A stretch of DNA of 64,000 nt from Orobanche coerulescens (GCA_033398695.1 CM065811.1:113197501-113261500), one strand, 5' to 3'. Positions 35,461 through 47,300 are shown, counted from the stretch's first letter. Notes: generated by a model from the sequence alone, not told the origin. Program-made: numbers and translations.

Positions 35461-36060
35461 CTAAAACTCTTCTTTCACCAACCTCATCCCAATGTCTTGG
35501 TGATCGACACTTCCGCCATACAAAGCTTCATAAGGAGCCATTCCAATTGTACTCGATAATCTGTTATTGTAGGAGAATTCAATTAGGGGTAAATGTTTGA
35601 TCCATTTGGCCTTGAAAGTCCATAACACAGATCTCGAGCATATCTTCAAGAGTTTGTATAGTTCTTTCGATTTCCCATCCGATTGTGGATGATAAGCGAT
35701 CTTGAAAGACAAGTGGGTACCCAATGCTCTATGCAGCTCTTCCAAAAGCCGATACAAATCGTGAATCTCCGTCCGATACAATAGATAATGGAACCCCATG
35801 TAGCCTCACTATTTCTGTATATAGAGTTGAGCATAACGATCAATGGAGTACGTCGTACAAACCGGGAGAAAGTGAGCAGATTTTGTCAATCTATCAACTA
35901 TAACCCAGATAGAATTGTGTCCTTTAACCGTTCTTGGTAAACCTATCACAAAATCCATCGTAATGTCCTCCCACTTCCATTTTGGAACAAATAAAGGTTT
36001 CAAGGTTCTGCTGGTCTTTGATGCTCGGCTTTTACTGTTGACATGTTAGGCATTGCTCCA
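35461..36060 (-). pseudogene. Gypsy integrase core (frameshifted)
   Basis: The minus strand has WEDITMDFVIGLPRT with the first catalytic aspartate (about 35960), IVDRLTKSAHFLPV (about 35910-35870), then in a second frame the glutamate region HPQSDGKSKEL (about 35690) and APYEALYGG (about 35535-35510). The frame breaks around 35800. The upstream zinc-binding part (36003-36470) is degenerate. Confidence 0.85.
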
Positions 36061-36470
36061 CATATTGTGCAATATTTTCTTTCATACCGGCCACCAATAG
36101 TGTAGTTTCAAGTCTCTATACATTTTGGTTGCTCTGGATGTCTTGAATATGGTGTTGAGTGCGCCTCTAGTAATATTTCTTTGCGAACATCTTCAAAATT
36201 AGGCACACATAAACGATTTCTAAATCGAATAATACCATCTTCGACAATTGGAGATCCGACGAGGTTCCTAATTTAATGTTCTTCTTTATTTTCTCTAACT
36301 CTTGATCCTCTTTACGGCCTTCTTTGAATTCTATCTATTAAAGTAGGTCGAAGGGTTAGTCGACATTTTTGCTTCTAGCCATCCATGTTGGATAATTTCC
36401 ACATCCATATTCATCAAATCGTGTAATTCGCCTCGGATCAAGGTCATGGCCGCAATGGATTGTCTTGATT

Positions 36471-36767
36471 TTACGCTAGGGCATCTGCTACGACATTAGC
36501 TTTACCGGGGTGGTAGTTGATGACACAATCATAGTCTTTAACAAGTTCCAACCATCTCCATTGTCTCATATTTAATTCTTTACGAGTGAAGAAATATTTC
36601 GTGCTCTTGTGATCGGTATAAATTTCACAATGTTCTCCATATAGGTAATGCCTCCATATTTTAAGTGCAAACACCACCGCGGCAAGTTCTAAATCATGTG
36701 TCGGGTAGTTCTTTTCATACTCCTTGATTTGTCTAGATGCATATGCTATTACTTTACCATTACGCAT
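36471..36767 (-). CDS. Gypsy RNase H domain block
   Basis: An open block of 98 codons with [50 protein letters not shown] and [15 protein letters not shown]: the complete Ty3-type RNase H signature, with catalytic acidic residues in place. It is part of pol and has no start of its own. Frame breaks between it and the reverse transcriptase (36770-36970) mean it is not produced as a fusion from this copy. Confidence 0.85.
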   Translation of the reverse strand: MRNGKVIAYASRQIKEYEKNYPTHDLELAAVVFALKIWRHYLYGEHCEIYTDHKSTKYFFTRKELNMRQWRWLELVKDYDCVINYHPGKANVVADALA

Positions 36768-36971
36768 TAATACACAACCTGCACCATTCTTTGAAGCATC
36801 ATGTAGACTTTAAAACCTCCAGTTCCCATTGGAATGGTCAAGATCGGTCTTGATGTCACCGCCTCTTCAATTCTTGAAAGCTTTGCTCGCATGATTCTGT
36901 CCACTTGAAGGGAACATTCTTTCTAGTCGGTTGTGTTAATGGAGAGGCAATCTTGGAGAATCCTCTACGAA

Positions 36972-37637
36972 TCAACGGTAATATCCACTAGACCAAGAAA
37001 GTCGCGTACTTCGTAGAATTTGTGGGTTGTGGCGATTATTGATTGCTTCAACTTTGCTTGGGTCTACTGAAATCCCTGCTCCGGATATAACATGCCCCAA
37101 GAATACCACTCGGTCTAACCAGAATTCACACTTTTTAAACTTAGCATATAATTGTTTCTGTTTTAAGACTTCTAAAACTTTCCTTAGATGCACTGTATGG
37201 TCTTCTTTGGTCTTCGAATATATGAGAATATCATCAATAAACACGATAACAAACTTATCCAGGAAGTCTTTAAACACTCTATTCATTAAATCCATAAATG
37301 CTGCTGGGGCATTTGTTAGGCCAAACGGCATCACCAAAAACTCATAGTGTCCGTACCTCATACTGAATGTTGTTTTTGGGATGTCCTCTTCCTTTATCTT
37401 CAATTGATGGTACCCTGATCGCAGATCAATTTTGGAAAAGATAGATGCGCCTTGAAGTTGATCAAACAAGTCATCAATTCGAGGTAAAGGATACTTGTTC
37501 TTGATCGTAACTTTGTTGAGCTCTCGATAGTCTATACACATCCTCAAGGAACCATCCTTCTTACGAACAAACAATATTGGCGCTCCCCATGGTGAATAAC
37601 TAGGCCTAATGAGGCCTTTGTCTAACAACTCTTGCAA
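36972..37637 (-). CDS. Gypsy reverse transcriptase domain block
   Basis: 222 codons open on the minus strand: [67 protein letters not shown] and the catalytic [10 protein letters not shown] (FIDD form usual in this clade). The last dozen residues are out of frame: the conserved FLGL-GYYR block is split by a frameshift near 37000. The N-terminal join to gag-protease is broken near 37640-37655. Confidence 0.9.
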   Translation of the reverse strand: MQELLDKGLIRPSYSPWGAPILFVRKKDGSLRMCIDYRELNKVTIKNKYPLPRIDDLFDQLQGASIFSKIDLRSGYHQLKIKEEDIPKTTFSMRYGHYEFLVMPFGLTNAPAAFMDLMNRVFKDFLDKFVIVFIDDILIYSKTKEDHTVHLRKVLEVLKQKQLYAKFKKCEFWLDRVVFLGHVISGAGISVDPSKVEAINNRHNPQILRSTRLSWSSGYYR

Positions 37638-37654
37638 CTGGGTCTTTAATTCCT

Positions 37655-39405
37655 TTAATTCGGTGGTGCCATTACGTATGGTGACTTTGATATTGGTGCC
37701 GTTCCCGGCTGTAAGTTAATCACAAACTCTATTTCACGATCTGGTGGCAATCCCGGTAGATCATCAGGAAACACTTCAGGGTATTGTTTCACCACTGGTA
37801 CTTCATTGACCTTCGAGAAATCTTGTTTTTCAATGCTCATTACACTAACTACATAGCCTTCACAACCACTGTTTAATAAACGTTGTGCCTTCATTGCTGA
37901 GATTACTGGAAATCTTAAATTCTTACTAACCCCGACAAAATAAAAAGGTTCTTCCCCAGGTGGTTGCAGTGTCACAATCTTTCTCCGACAGTCAACAGTA
38001 GCATGATATTTTGATAACCAATCCATACCCAAGATTATGTCATAGTCATTCATGTCCAACACGATTAAATCAGCATAGAGTTCCCTATTTTCGATAGGAA
38101 TACTACACGCTCGTATGATCTTATTTGTTTGTTTTGGATCTCCAGAGGGGGTAACTACATTATAACCTACCTCAATTGTTTCTGGTACTCTACCCAGCCT
38201 TCTCACATACTCGGTAGATGCAAATGAATGTGTAGCACCAGGATCAAATAATACCGATGCTGAAATACCAAAGATAAGAAGGTTACCTGTGATAATAGAC
38301 GGATTAGCTTCAGCATCTTCTCTGGTTATAGTGTAAACTCTAGCTGGTACCCTTTCCTGCGCTTTAGCTTTTGTCTTGTTTGGGCAAACGTTCGCCATAT
38401 GTCCAGGTTGTCCACATGAAAAACAATCTTTAGAACCCAATAAGCAAACTCCACTATGTTGTTTTCCACAATTAGGGCATGCCGGTAATGGTACAAAGGG
38501 TCTACCCTCTTCAGACTTCATGCGCTTACTTGGTCCTCCTTGTTCCTGCCCCTTTTTAGATGGAAAATCAGCCTCTGGATTCTGCGATTGAGGTGGCCTC
38601 TTCTTTTCATTCTTAAACCAGCGTTGGCCTTGTCGTTGGGCAAATTGCCGCCGAACCTCTTGTGCTTGTCGAATCCTCAGTTCTGCCTGTTCTGCGACCA
38701 ATGCTCTCTCAGCAATTATTGAATAAGTCGTCCCTTGAATTCCTGCCATGCTGACATCTCTGTATAGCTCTGGTCTCAAGCCTTCAAGGAACCTCTCCAC
38801 TTTCAGTGCTTCCGTGCTAACCATATGCTCAGCAAACCTAGACAGCATTTCGAACTTACAGATGTAGTCTGAAACCGTCATGCTTCCTTGTTTCAACTGT
38901 ATAAATTCGTTCATCTTCATTGCACGAACAGGAGCTGTAAAGTACTTATTTCTGAAGAGTTCCTTGAACTTAGCCCAAGTCATTGTTGCCACATTTTCAA
39001 TAGCGCTTATCGTATCCCACCAATGACACCGCCTTGCCCGTAACATGAAGGATGCACAAAGTACCTTGTTCTCTTGAGAGACCTTACTATCTTGGAACAT
39101 GTTTTCTATAGTCCTTAGCCAATCTTACGCCGTAGGATCCATCTGCGCTCTCAAATGTCGGTGGATTCAACTTCTGAACCTTCCTCCATCTAATTCAACT
39201 TGTTCTACTCGAGGTGGCGGTCGATTCTGTCATCTCCCCGCCGTCCTCGCATGTCTCTTTGTTGGATGAGTTGTTGGATTTGTTGAGATTGCCTTTCTAC
39301 TAGTTCACTAATCGACCAATGATCGATCACGATCGAACTTGTGGATGTCATTTCTGGGTCTTGTGTTCTACCCCCATCACTGCCTTCATTTCTCGTTCTC
39401 GGCAT
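37655..39405 (-). pseudogene. Gypsy gag-protease
   Basis: Likely start at 39405 (MPRTRNEGSDGGRTQ), with a Q-rich stretch, then frame breaks at 39205-39100. From 39100 a single open frame of 481 codons holds the capsid part (WWDTISAIENVATMTWAKFK, FLEGLRPELYRDV), two cysteine clusters (CPNCGKQHSGVC and the knuckle CFSCGQPGHMANVC) and a retropepsin-type protease (GISASVLFDPGATHSFAS, DMNDYDIILGMDWL). The family active site is D-S/T-G, but this copy reads DPG, which should inactivate it. The frame ends at 37655 just before the reverse transcriptase. Confidence 0.88.
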
Positions 39406-39555
39406 TATTCTCTATTTATGACTGAGCCCTATATCATATGGTCAATATAATTCATGAAATATGAGTGCACACAAATAAAATAACATTTACTGGATTTGTT
39501 GTGCTCCACATGCTCTGAGCTCGTGTACATGGACAGTCTACAGGGCACAAACCGG

Positions 39556-39567
39556 GCTCCGATACCA
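39556..39567 (-). other. Primer-binding site of gypsy element
   Basis: The minus strand reads TGGTATCGGAGC two bases inside the 5' LTR, a form of the initiator tRNA-Met site. Confidence 0.85.
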
Positions 39568-39569
39568 CC

Positions 39570-42398
39570 TGTAGCACACCCGCACTAACTGCCTAACTTA
39601 CACTATCTTTTATCATATTAGTACTTATAAATTATGGTAAAATTTCGACAGAGTTTCCCCTAAACTAGTACCTATCCCAAACCTGTGACATAAAACCAAC
39701 ACAAGTACCATACAGAGACATCTAGTCTCAATCCGAATCAAACTCATGACATCAATATCCCCGTAGCTATAACTACAAGAGATTAGTAAACCACAAAACT
39801 TCGAGCTTCTCAAATTACTTATTTATTTTACATTACGATATTTAAACAACCTCACAGGTTAAACAAACATACTAAGTGAACTTAAAGTACCCCTCACACC
39901 ATCAACGACACTCGAACACATGAGTACATTACTACAATACATATTTATAAAACAAGGTTCAGAAACAAGAACTAAAACATGTTAAGCCCATGGTTAAGCC
40001 CGACAGGTCGTCATCCATGTACGTCGACCCTCAGCAACAGTGGAACTCCAACTCATCCAGCGAGGGAACATACTCAAGCATCAGAATTACCTACAATGCA
40101 TAAACTACGTGAGCTAAAGCCCAATAAGTAGAAATCATGCATGTTATGTATCATGTCTGATGCAACATATGACATATGATTATCAATGAGAATCTCTCAA
40201 AATCATTTTCTTATCCTTGGGCCCATTGAACCACGTACTAAGCACCGGAATGAACTCAACATCATATCATATCATGAGGCATGCATCTACCATGCCAGAC
40301 ATATAAGGCATGCATCTACCACACCAAATATATCGTGAGAACACGCATCTACCATGTCTCACACATGATATAAGCACGCATCTACCGTGCTAAACATATC
40401 GTAAAAGCATGCATCTACCATGCCTCGGTGCTCTAGCAGCGGCCAACAAAACATTTTTCTTTTCTTTCTTTCCATGATCGTACCATGCATGCAGACACTA
40501 GTGAGTATCCTATTATGCATGCATGTGAAGATGCTAATGGATGTTATGACCATGTAAGGTGCAACCAAACACTTTAATCATAGCACAGATCAATCATCCA
40601 ATACAATACACTCTCAAGATATCATCAAGTTTACAAACAATACTATGTTTATGCATTGTAGTTGCAGATGGATTTCTACTTACCTTGATCGGGTAATACC
40701 CTTACGTTTATACCAATAGGGGGTGGTTGGGATGATAAATCTTCAGAACCTGTTTCAAGGAATGTGTTTCAAGGATTTACATACCACACGCAAGGTTTAA
40801 CTCTCTCTATATATCGAAAGGGTTTACCACTTCGCATAACCGGTGTTCTATGTACTTTATGTCGGTTTATCGATGTATACCAGCCCATTAACCAATCAAT
40901 TTTGGACTTATAATTCCTTAATAAATCTATTAGTCTCTGTTTATAAAGTTCATTCAACTCTCACAACTTAAAATTTCAAGGTTTTATAACAAACACTTGA
41001 TTAAGAGAGTTTATCAAAGTCTTGTCATAATCAGATTTTGTTTTGCTTATAACCACTATAATATGAGTTGAATTTGCACCAATTTTTGACATAATATCCC
41101 TAAGATACTTAAGAATAAGTATCTTGGAACTCCCGACCCTGAAACATACGGATCAAGTAACATATACTATTAATTCCAAAAGGTGGCAGAATTGATTCCT
41201 TTATTGCCTTAGTGAGTTTTAAGACTCATAAATCCATATTTAACACAAGGGTTTGCCATGGCTGAATTCTTAACATCATTATAACATGTATAAGAACATA
41301 TACAAGCTCTCACACCTTCGAAATAGCTAAGAAACATAGCAAGAATAAGGAAGAAACAAAGGAAACTCACCTTGATTGTCAAAGGAATTGAGGTGTTGAT
41401 GTTTTTGATGATTTCTTCTTGAATATTTGGTGATTTTTCGAAGTGTGAAGCTTCTTGATAATGTTCAGACTGTAAATGAGGGTTGAGGGTCGGATTTATC
41501 CATCAACCAAGTGTCTTAAGTCGGTTATGAAGGTGAAATGTCCAAAATACCCTCGAATGACTACTAGAGACTAGGTTTGAAATAATTGATCGATTCAAGT
41601 AGTTATGATCCGGTTCTTGGAGTGTTTGAACCGGTTCCTAGTAGATATTGACCTCATTTAGGGTATGGATGATCTTTAAAATGGTTTAGTAAAAGTTTAG
41701 GGTGTATTTTTATTGCTTAAACTCGATTACCACTGCGAATAATGTTGAAAATGCTAGTGAAGGACTTTATTGTCAAACTTTCTAAAACTTCACAAATGAG
41801 ACACTGTAGGTAAGAATGGAAGAAATCATTTATAAAAATATAATTAATATGATAAACTAAAAGATAAGTTCAATTCCTACCGCAGTTGGAACGAATGAGG
41901 TATAGACAGATCACAGTATTTTACAAACGTTATCAGATACAATCATAAATTGTATCCTATTAGGTATTGACAAGAGTCAAAGGCACTTGACGCGTGTTAG
42001 TTTATTGAATGATGGTTATCCACTTGAATCGTCAATTTAAAGTGACCCACTACACGCGCCGACTAAAATCTCGAGGTAAGCTAGTTAACCTCTGATAGAC
42101 ACGTCAGTGACACCTTTATAACTTCTAGGCTTACCACGTGTACTTAGAGTTTTATAAGATCTTTACACATATTTTCTTTTCGTATTAGAAATAGTATGAA
42201 TAACATAACTTAGTCCCGTAACATATACCACGATTGTGTTTTAGACATGAGTTCAAATGTTTATCACATTTCTATTTGTGAAATTAACTATAAGATCAAC
42301 TGAACCATGAAACATCGAGTAATCCAAATAACACATAATTAACAAGTTATGCATGAATCATATTGACCAAGTGAGTAATGTTAGGCTCGGGTATCACA
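39570..42398 (-). repeat. 5' LTR of gypsy element
   Basis: Near-identical to 32072-34894, including the tandem array (40275-40430). Differences are mainly single substitutions plus a few short indels, for example CTTGAACTG against CTTCAGAACCTG. Confidence 0.95.
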
Positions 42399-42734
42399 CA
42401 TTAGTGTTCGATTGGCACTCTCCATGTGAAAGAACACGCTATACAAGTCTTCACATAAACTTAACGCCCAGTCAAGTTTCATCGACTTGCGAACGATTAA
42501 GTATTTGAGCTATAAACCTTTCCAGTGCCGACCCCCTTATCCAATAAGGAGTGAAACGTTTTGCTCTCAAATACACGGACTAGTTTCTATATGTTTATTT
42601 ACGAGTTAGGAATGCCAGTAACTACCAGTAAATAAAGAAACATCCATTGCCTTATATATTGATTTTGCATAATAACAAGTACAATGCCCTCATTCAACAT
42701 CCTCTGAGTGGCATTCGAGGGCATACTCCCAACA
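42399..42734 (-). repeat. 5' LTR of gag-only element, outer part
   Basis: Resumes after the gypsy element's CATTA and ends ATACTCCCAACA. The next bases, GTAAT, are the start of a continuing copia LTR, so this element was inserted into that LTR. The matching left flank is not in the window. Confidence 0.75.
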
Positions 42735-42774
42735 GTAATGATCAAGACAGAAGCCACTGGACTGATTTGCATAA

Positions 42775-42860
42775 AGTGTAACGTACGTACCAAGTTGACA
42801 TTAACGTACGTAATAATGGTAACGTACGTAATAGAGGAGTGATAGCGTACGTAATGAAGT
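42775..42860. repeat. ACGTACGT palindrome cluster upstream of TATA
   Basis: GTAACGTACGTACC, TTAACGTACGTAAT, TAACGTACGTAAT and AGCGTACGTAAT lie within 85 bases, ending 37 bases before the TATA box. The second LTR has the same cluster at 47385-47535. This is the ACGT-core form of the palindrome arrays elsewhere in the window. Confidence 0.85.
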
Positions 42861-42896
42861 GTCAGAAGGTTAACGGCTAGTTGAGGCTTTGGAGCC

Positions 42897-42904
42897 TATA
42901 AATA
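42897..42904 (+). promoter_or_regulatory. TATA box of gag-only copia 5' LTR
   Basis: TATAAATA in the context GAGCCTATAAATACCAC; the same in the 3' LTR at 47575-47582. Confidence 0.75.
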
Positions 42905-43508
42905 CCACTTCTAATGGTATTCATCATACAACAACGCATAGCAAACTACTCATTGATCAAATATTCATATTGATATTCTTGTTGTTGTAATTGTGCTTAT
43001 ATTGATAGTTTGAGTGTTTATACATTCAACACATACACGAGAGGTAAAAGAAAAGATACGATTGAATTCGGTGTTATTAGGATCAAGGATCCGGCATTAT
43101 TAGAATTGCAATCGATATCTAAGTGAAGTTTATCTAGTACCCATAGAAAGTTAGAGTGGTTGATTCCTTTTCCAATAAAAAAGGAAAATGGTTTAACTTG
43201 GACCGACACAAAGACAAGTACTCACGGTAATATCTCGACCGATAGAAGAGAGATTGTACGGTTTAACTTGGACCGATAGAAGACAAGTTTGTAACGGTTA
43301 TCCCTCGACCGATAGAAGAGAGGTGCAGAGCTTTATCTTCATCCTATTGAAAAAGATAACGAGAGAGGACGTAGGCACGTTTGGCCAAACCTCTATAAAT
43401 CCTGTGTCGATTTATTTTCTGCACTTTACTTAAATCCCTTCCGCAACGTGAAAGATCTTTATAACTCTATCTCCAAACGGCGATACCGACCAATAGTGCT
43501 CCAACAAT

Positions 43509-43520
43509 TGGTATCGGAGA
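43509..43520 (+). other. Primer-binding site of gag-only copia
   Basis: TGGTATCGGAGA two bases after the LTR end. Confidence 0.85.
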
Positions 43521-43563
43521 GGTACCTCCAATAAGCGGCTTAACATCCGAGGAGAATATCCAA

Positions 43564-45102
43564 ATGGCGTTCCAATTTGCTCCGGTCGAAGGTCTTGCTT
43601 TAAACCGACCTCCATTCTTTGATGAATCAAATTATATGACATGGAAGAAAAAGATGTCGATCTTTATTCGTGCCTATGATATAGAGATTTGGAAGATCAT
43701 TTGTCTTGGCCCGAAAGTTCCAATCAGATCTGACGGATCTGTTAAGAGTTTTGAAGAATATAATGATGAGGACTGGAAGAACGACCATCTAAATTGTAAG
43801 GCTACTCAACTTCTATATTGTGCCTTAAATCCAGAAGAGGTCAATCGTATCTCATCGTGTGAAAGTGCTAAAGAGATATGGAAAATTCTTGAAATCACAC
43901 ACGAAGGGACAACTCAAGTCAAGGAGACGAAGATCAATATGCTTCTCCATGACTACGAGTTATTCATGATGAAGGGTGACGAGTCCATCACCAACATGCT
44001 CGACCGATTTGCGGTCATCACCAATGGACTAGCTTCGTTCGGTAAACCATTATCAAGTAGTGATAAAGTCAAGAAAATTCTAAGATCACTACCTTTTGAA
44101 TGAGACGGCACTCTTACGGCGATAATAGAATCTAAAGATTTAAACAATCTTGATTTTAGTGCTCTCGTTGGTTCACTTATAAACTACGAGATTGTCCTAA
44201 AATCTCGAAACGCTAAACCAAAGCCGACGGAAAGATCAATAGCCTTGAAGGCTAAGATGTCAAAAAGAGAAGAAATCCCGGTTGATGAAAGCGACGAAGA
44301 ATCGGCATATTATGCCAAAAATATTAATAAGTTTCAAAACTTATTAAACCGGAGAAAGAAAGACATCTCGGGCGAATCTAAGAAATTCGACAACAATTGT
44401 CGATTATGTGGTAAACCAGGCCACTTCGCAAAAAATTGCCGAGCAAAACCCAAGAAGGAGGTTCTAGTTGCAACATGGAGCGATGAAGACGAAGATGATG
44501 ATTTTATCAATCAAAATAATCTCGCTCTCATGGTCCGAAGTTCATTCGACGATAGCGACGTCGAAAGCCAGGTTAGTACATCGTCTCACGATGAATTATT
44601 TGAAGCATTTGAATTACTGCATACCGATTTTCAAAATGCTTTATCCGAGATTAAATCCCTTAAACCTAAATATAAAACATTGGAAATTGAAAATTCCAAA
44701 ATTCTTGAAAAGGTAAAATTTATCGAGATCGATCATTCAAAATGCATTGAAAACAAAAATATTTTAAAGAATGATCTCTTGAAAGTTCAAACCGAGCTCA
44801 AATATTTAACAAATAAATTCTCGTGTGAAAACGAGAAATTTGAACAAATGCTCTTGATTCAAAAATATACTTTGAATAAACAGGGGTTGGGATTCAAACA
44901 TCATTCTAAAACCGAATCCTTAAATTTCAAAATACCCCATTGTGAAAAATGTTTAAAGATTGGGCATCATATTTCTAATTGTAAAAGCCCACGTCGGACG
45001 ATTAAAATCAAAAAGATTTGGATTCCAAAGGAAACCGTTATTCCTAACATCGTCCACGTTTCTCAACAAAAACTAACTCTCGGTTGGGTCCCAAAAAATT
45101 GA
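43564..45102 (+). pseudogene. Copia gag of TR-GAG element, one stop
   Basis: A single frame of about 512 codons interrupted by one TGA at 44101-44103, where related gags have tryptophan (a TGG to TGA change). The N-terminus has RPPFFDESNYMTWKKKM and the UBN2-type capsid region (SCESAKEIWKILEITHEGT). There are two zinc knuckles, CRLCGKPGHFAKNC (about 44398-44439) and CEKCLKIGHHISNC (about 44941-44982), with a coiled-coil stretch between them. The end, KKIWIPKE...LGWVPKN, corresponds to the linker that precedes protease in complete copias, so pol was deleted right after gag. The start ATG is 58 bases after the LTR end. Confidence 0.88.
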
Positions 45103-45549
45103 TTTTCATCAAATTGGTATTTTACTCAGGGGGAGTAATTTTTTAAAAACGGATATGTTTGATACCTGTTTCATGCATATTTTCATATACATTATTTGGT
45201 ATTTATTATTCGATTATATTATGCACTTTTTGCTGAATACAAAAAGAGGGAGAAAAGCGATGAATGAGATAAAAAGCGTCATGGAAGAATGACGAGAAAA
45301 ATAAAATGCAAAAATGGGGAGAAAAGAAAAAGACGGAGAAGTCGAAAAATATAGATCCCGTGAAAACAAAAGGGGGAGAGAAAAGTCGAAAAATAAAAAA
45401 TGACAACGAAGAAGTCGAAAAGGACGGAAAAAGAAAAGTTGGGAGAACTAACGAAACGATCAAAGCCGAAAACTTTGATTCGTAGAAATATACATATATT
45501 TTATTTTTACAGGTTTTATCCATTCAAAGGGTGTTGTTTTGTAATCATC
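45103..45549 (+). other. Non-coding 3' internal region of gag-only copia
   Basis: A-rich sequence with repeated GGGGGAGA/GAAAAG purine runs (45245-45440). It stands where about 3 kb of pol would lie in an autonomous copia. Confidence 0.6.
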
Positions 45550-45563
45550 AAAAAGGGGGCGAT
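45550..45563 (+). other. Polypurine tract of gag-only copia
   Basis: AAAAAGGGGGCGAT immediately before the 3' LTR. Confidence 0.85.
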
Positions 45564-45690
45564 TGTTGGAATATTTTATTCCATACATTCATTAATAGAG
45601 TTTTGATGATTAAGTTGCTAAACAAAGCAAAACAACAAAGAAGCGAAGCAAAGCATCGAAGGAGTCAAAGACGCAAAAAGCTGTACAGAA
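45564..45690 (+). repeat. 3' LTR start of gag-only copia
   Basis: TGTTGGAATATTTTATTCC..., matching the family starts at 2749 and 56057 (minus strand). It departs from them after GCAAAAAGCTGTACAG. Confidence 0.88.
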
Positions 45691-47033
45691 GGACTATTAA
45701 AGTGGTTCTGGGTCGCCGGTGCCTGGAAGGTCTCAGCGAGCGACAACCCCATGGGCGAGCTGAATATTCCCACAGGCTTTCGGGAGAGAAGTCCGAGTAA
45801 GGATCTTGACTCTCCCTTTGTTCGGATATGTTCTGAACTGATCTAATTTGGTTTCGCTTTTGCAGGTTTCCATATTCCGACGATCGACGAGCTACCTTTT
45901 GATTTCCTGGTCATTTGGGAGCGGATACGAAGTCTGCCGGACGACGACTTAGACGCTCACCGGATTAACAAGGAGAGTCATTGGCTGTCTGCTCGGCTAT
46001 TCCGTTTCCCGAGACATCTCTCGGTCTCAGGTATGAGTTTCTGCGATCTCCATTTATTGGGCGATCGTCCTGTTGGAGGAATATGTCTAACTGTTGTTCA
46101 ACTGTCCTTATTGTAGAGGTCCGCTTTCCTCGTTTTTTGGAGCCCCCACTGGAGATAGCTATGTCGAACCCTGGAGTTTTGGGCCGTCTTCGCCAGAAGA
46201 AGTCATCACGGGTTCCTCCGGTGGCGTTACCTATCATTCCGGAGGTGAGGCCCAACGTGGAGCCGATCATAACGGAGGAGGAACCTCGGGAGGAGGGGCT
46301 TCGGGCGAACCGCAAACGGCAGAGGTTGGGGGAAACTCCAGTTTCTGCCCCTGCCAGTGAGGTGTCGATCGCCGCGCCTCCGATCACCGTTATTCCTCCG
46401 GAGACTGAGCCTACGCCCTCTCTGGCTTTCTTGCGAGAGATGGCGATCGCTGAGGCAGAGACCCCTCGCGGGAAGCCATACTTTGATCGCGACCCCGAGA
46501 GAGCCGAGAGGTAGACTTTGTCTGTTTGTTGAGTTTCGTCATTTGTGTGGGAGATATGCTAACTCTTGTTGTTTATGATGCAGGATCCGTAGCACTAACC
46601 CATCTTGTCCGCCGATGGTGCTGGATTTTCTGGCGAGCCGATCTCCTCGCCAGGCCTGTGATGTCCCACTATACGTCAACCGGGCCGTCTCTGCTTTGCC
46701 GAGGGCCTGGACGACGGACTTGGATGCGATCGCTCGCCAGCGATCCGGGAGCGCAATGCAAGCTGCTTTCGCTCTCTCCCTCCAGGCGGCGACGATGGAT
46801 GCTGAAGTTGTGCAGGAGTTCGAGGGGCGTCCTTCCATTACACGTCTGCAGGCGGACCTCAAGGCCGCTCGAAAAGAGAACGCCGAGTTCGCCGACAGGA
46901 TCGTGGCTATGGAGAAGGACTCCTTAGATGCAGCTAAACGGGCGAGTCATGAACTTGAGCTGGCGAGACAGGATGCTGAGCAAGCCCGGGTGACGGTCGA
47001 CTGATTTCGGGACCGGATGACAGATGCCCGACG
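45690..47033 (+). pseudogene. Intron-containing gene fragment inside LTR
   Basis: At least four exons can be joined in phase. About 45740-45798 ends in a GTAAGG donor; 45867-46031 (FHIPTIDELPFDFLVIWERI) ends in a GTATGAG donor; about 46118-46512 (EVRFPRFLEPPLEIAMSNPG, then a Pro/Glu-rich region); and from about 46584 (RIRSTNPSCPPMVLDFLASR) into a coiled-coil tail (ITRLQADLKAARKENAEFAD) ending at TGA 47002-47004. Introns have GT-AG ends. It is GC-richer than the LTR around it. It resembles the large, poorly named class of plant retroelement-related 'transposon proteins' with coiled-coil tails, but I cannot name the family. Retained introns argue against capture through an RNA copy. Confidence 0.6.
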
Positions 47034-47300
47034 TGTAATATCCGCAATTTAGATTTCCGGTAATTTTCTTTTTTTTTTAGCGAGAGTCCGTTTTGTGGAC
47101 TCGCTTGTGACCGTTTCGTCATTCTGAGAATGATTAATTCTGCACTTTTTGGCATCCAGGTTCGTTTCGGTGTCGTTTTGTTGAGTTCTGTGATTTTTGG
47201 CGACTTTTCCGCACTTGAGTTCGATTCTTGCGAATCTCGTTCGAAACTGCTGTTTCGAGTTTCTTGTAAGTCCGTTTAACTTTGTTAGACATAATGTGAT
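47034..47300 (+). repeat. Possible gypsy LTR start fragment
   Basis: TGTAATATCCGCAATTTAG at 47034 looks like the opening of a chromovirus LTR. No matching end is seen before the copia LTR resumes near 47300. Confidence 0.4.

Larger units (their letters stand above)
32072..42398 (-). mobile_element. Complete young Ty3/gypsy chromovirus-type element
   Basis: LTRs (32072-34894 and 39570-42398) differ at only roughly 25-30 positions over about 2.8 kb by eye (about 99% identical). CATTA duplicates flank both ends (32067-32071, 42399-42403). The minus-strand order is primer site, gag with CCHC knuckle, protease, reverse transcriptase, RNase H, integrase and a chromodomain-like C-terminus, which is the gypsy order and matches the Tekay/Del group of chromoviruses. 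High LTR identity implies a recent insertion, yet the coding region has several frameshifts. Confidence 0.95.
42735..43506 (+). repeat. 5' LTR (3' two-thirds) of gag-only copia
   Basis: Closely matches 47411-48183. It has ACGTACGT palindromes (42780-42860), a TATA box at 42897 and end ...GTGCTCCAACA. The promoter-distal part was lost or displaced by the element ending at 42734. Confidence 0.9.

Noticed and set aside
37027..37347. Plus-strand frame of 106 codons
   Set aside because: Exactly opposite the conserved reverse-transcriptase block.
45206..45523. Minus-strand frame of 105 codons that looks membrane-like (F/S-rich)
   Set aside because: Complement of the purine-rich (GGGGAGAAAAG) non-coding region before the polypurine tract; composition artefact.
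45965..46387. Minus-strand frame of 140 codons in the LTR insert
   Set aside because: The plus strand explains the segment with in-phase exons, canonical introns and a coiled coil.
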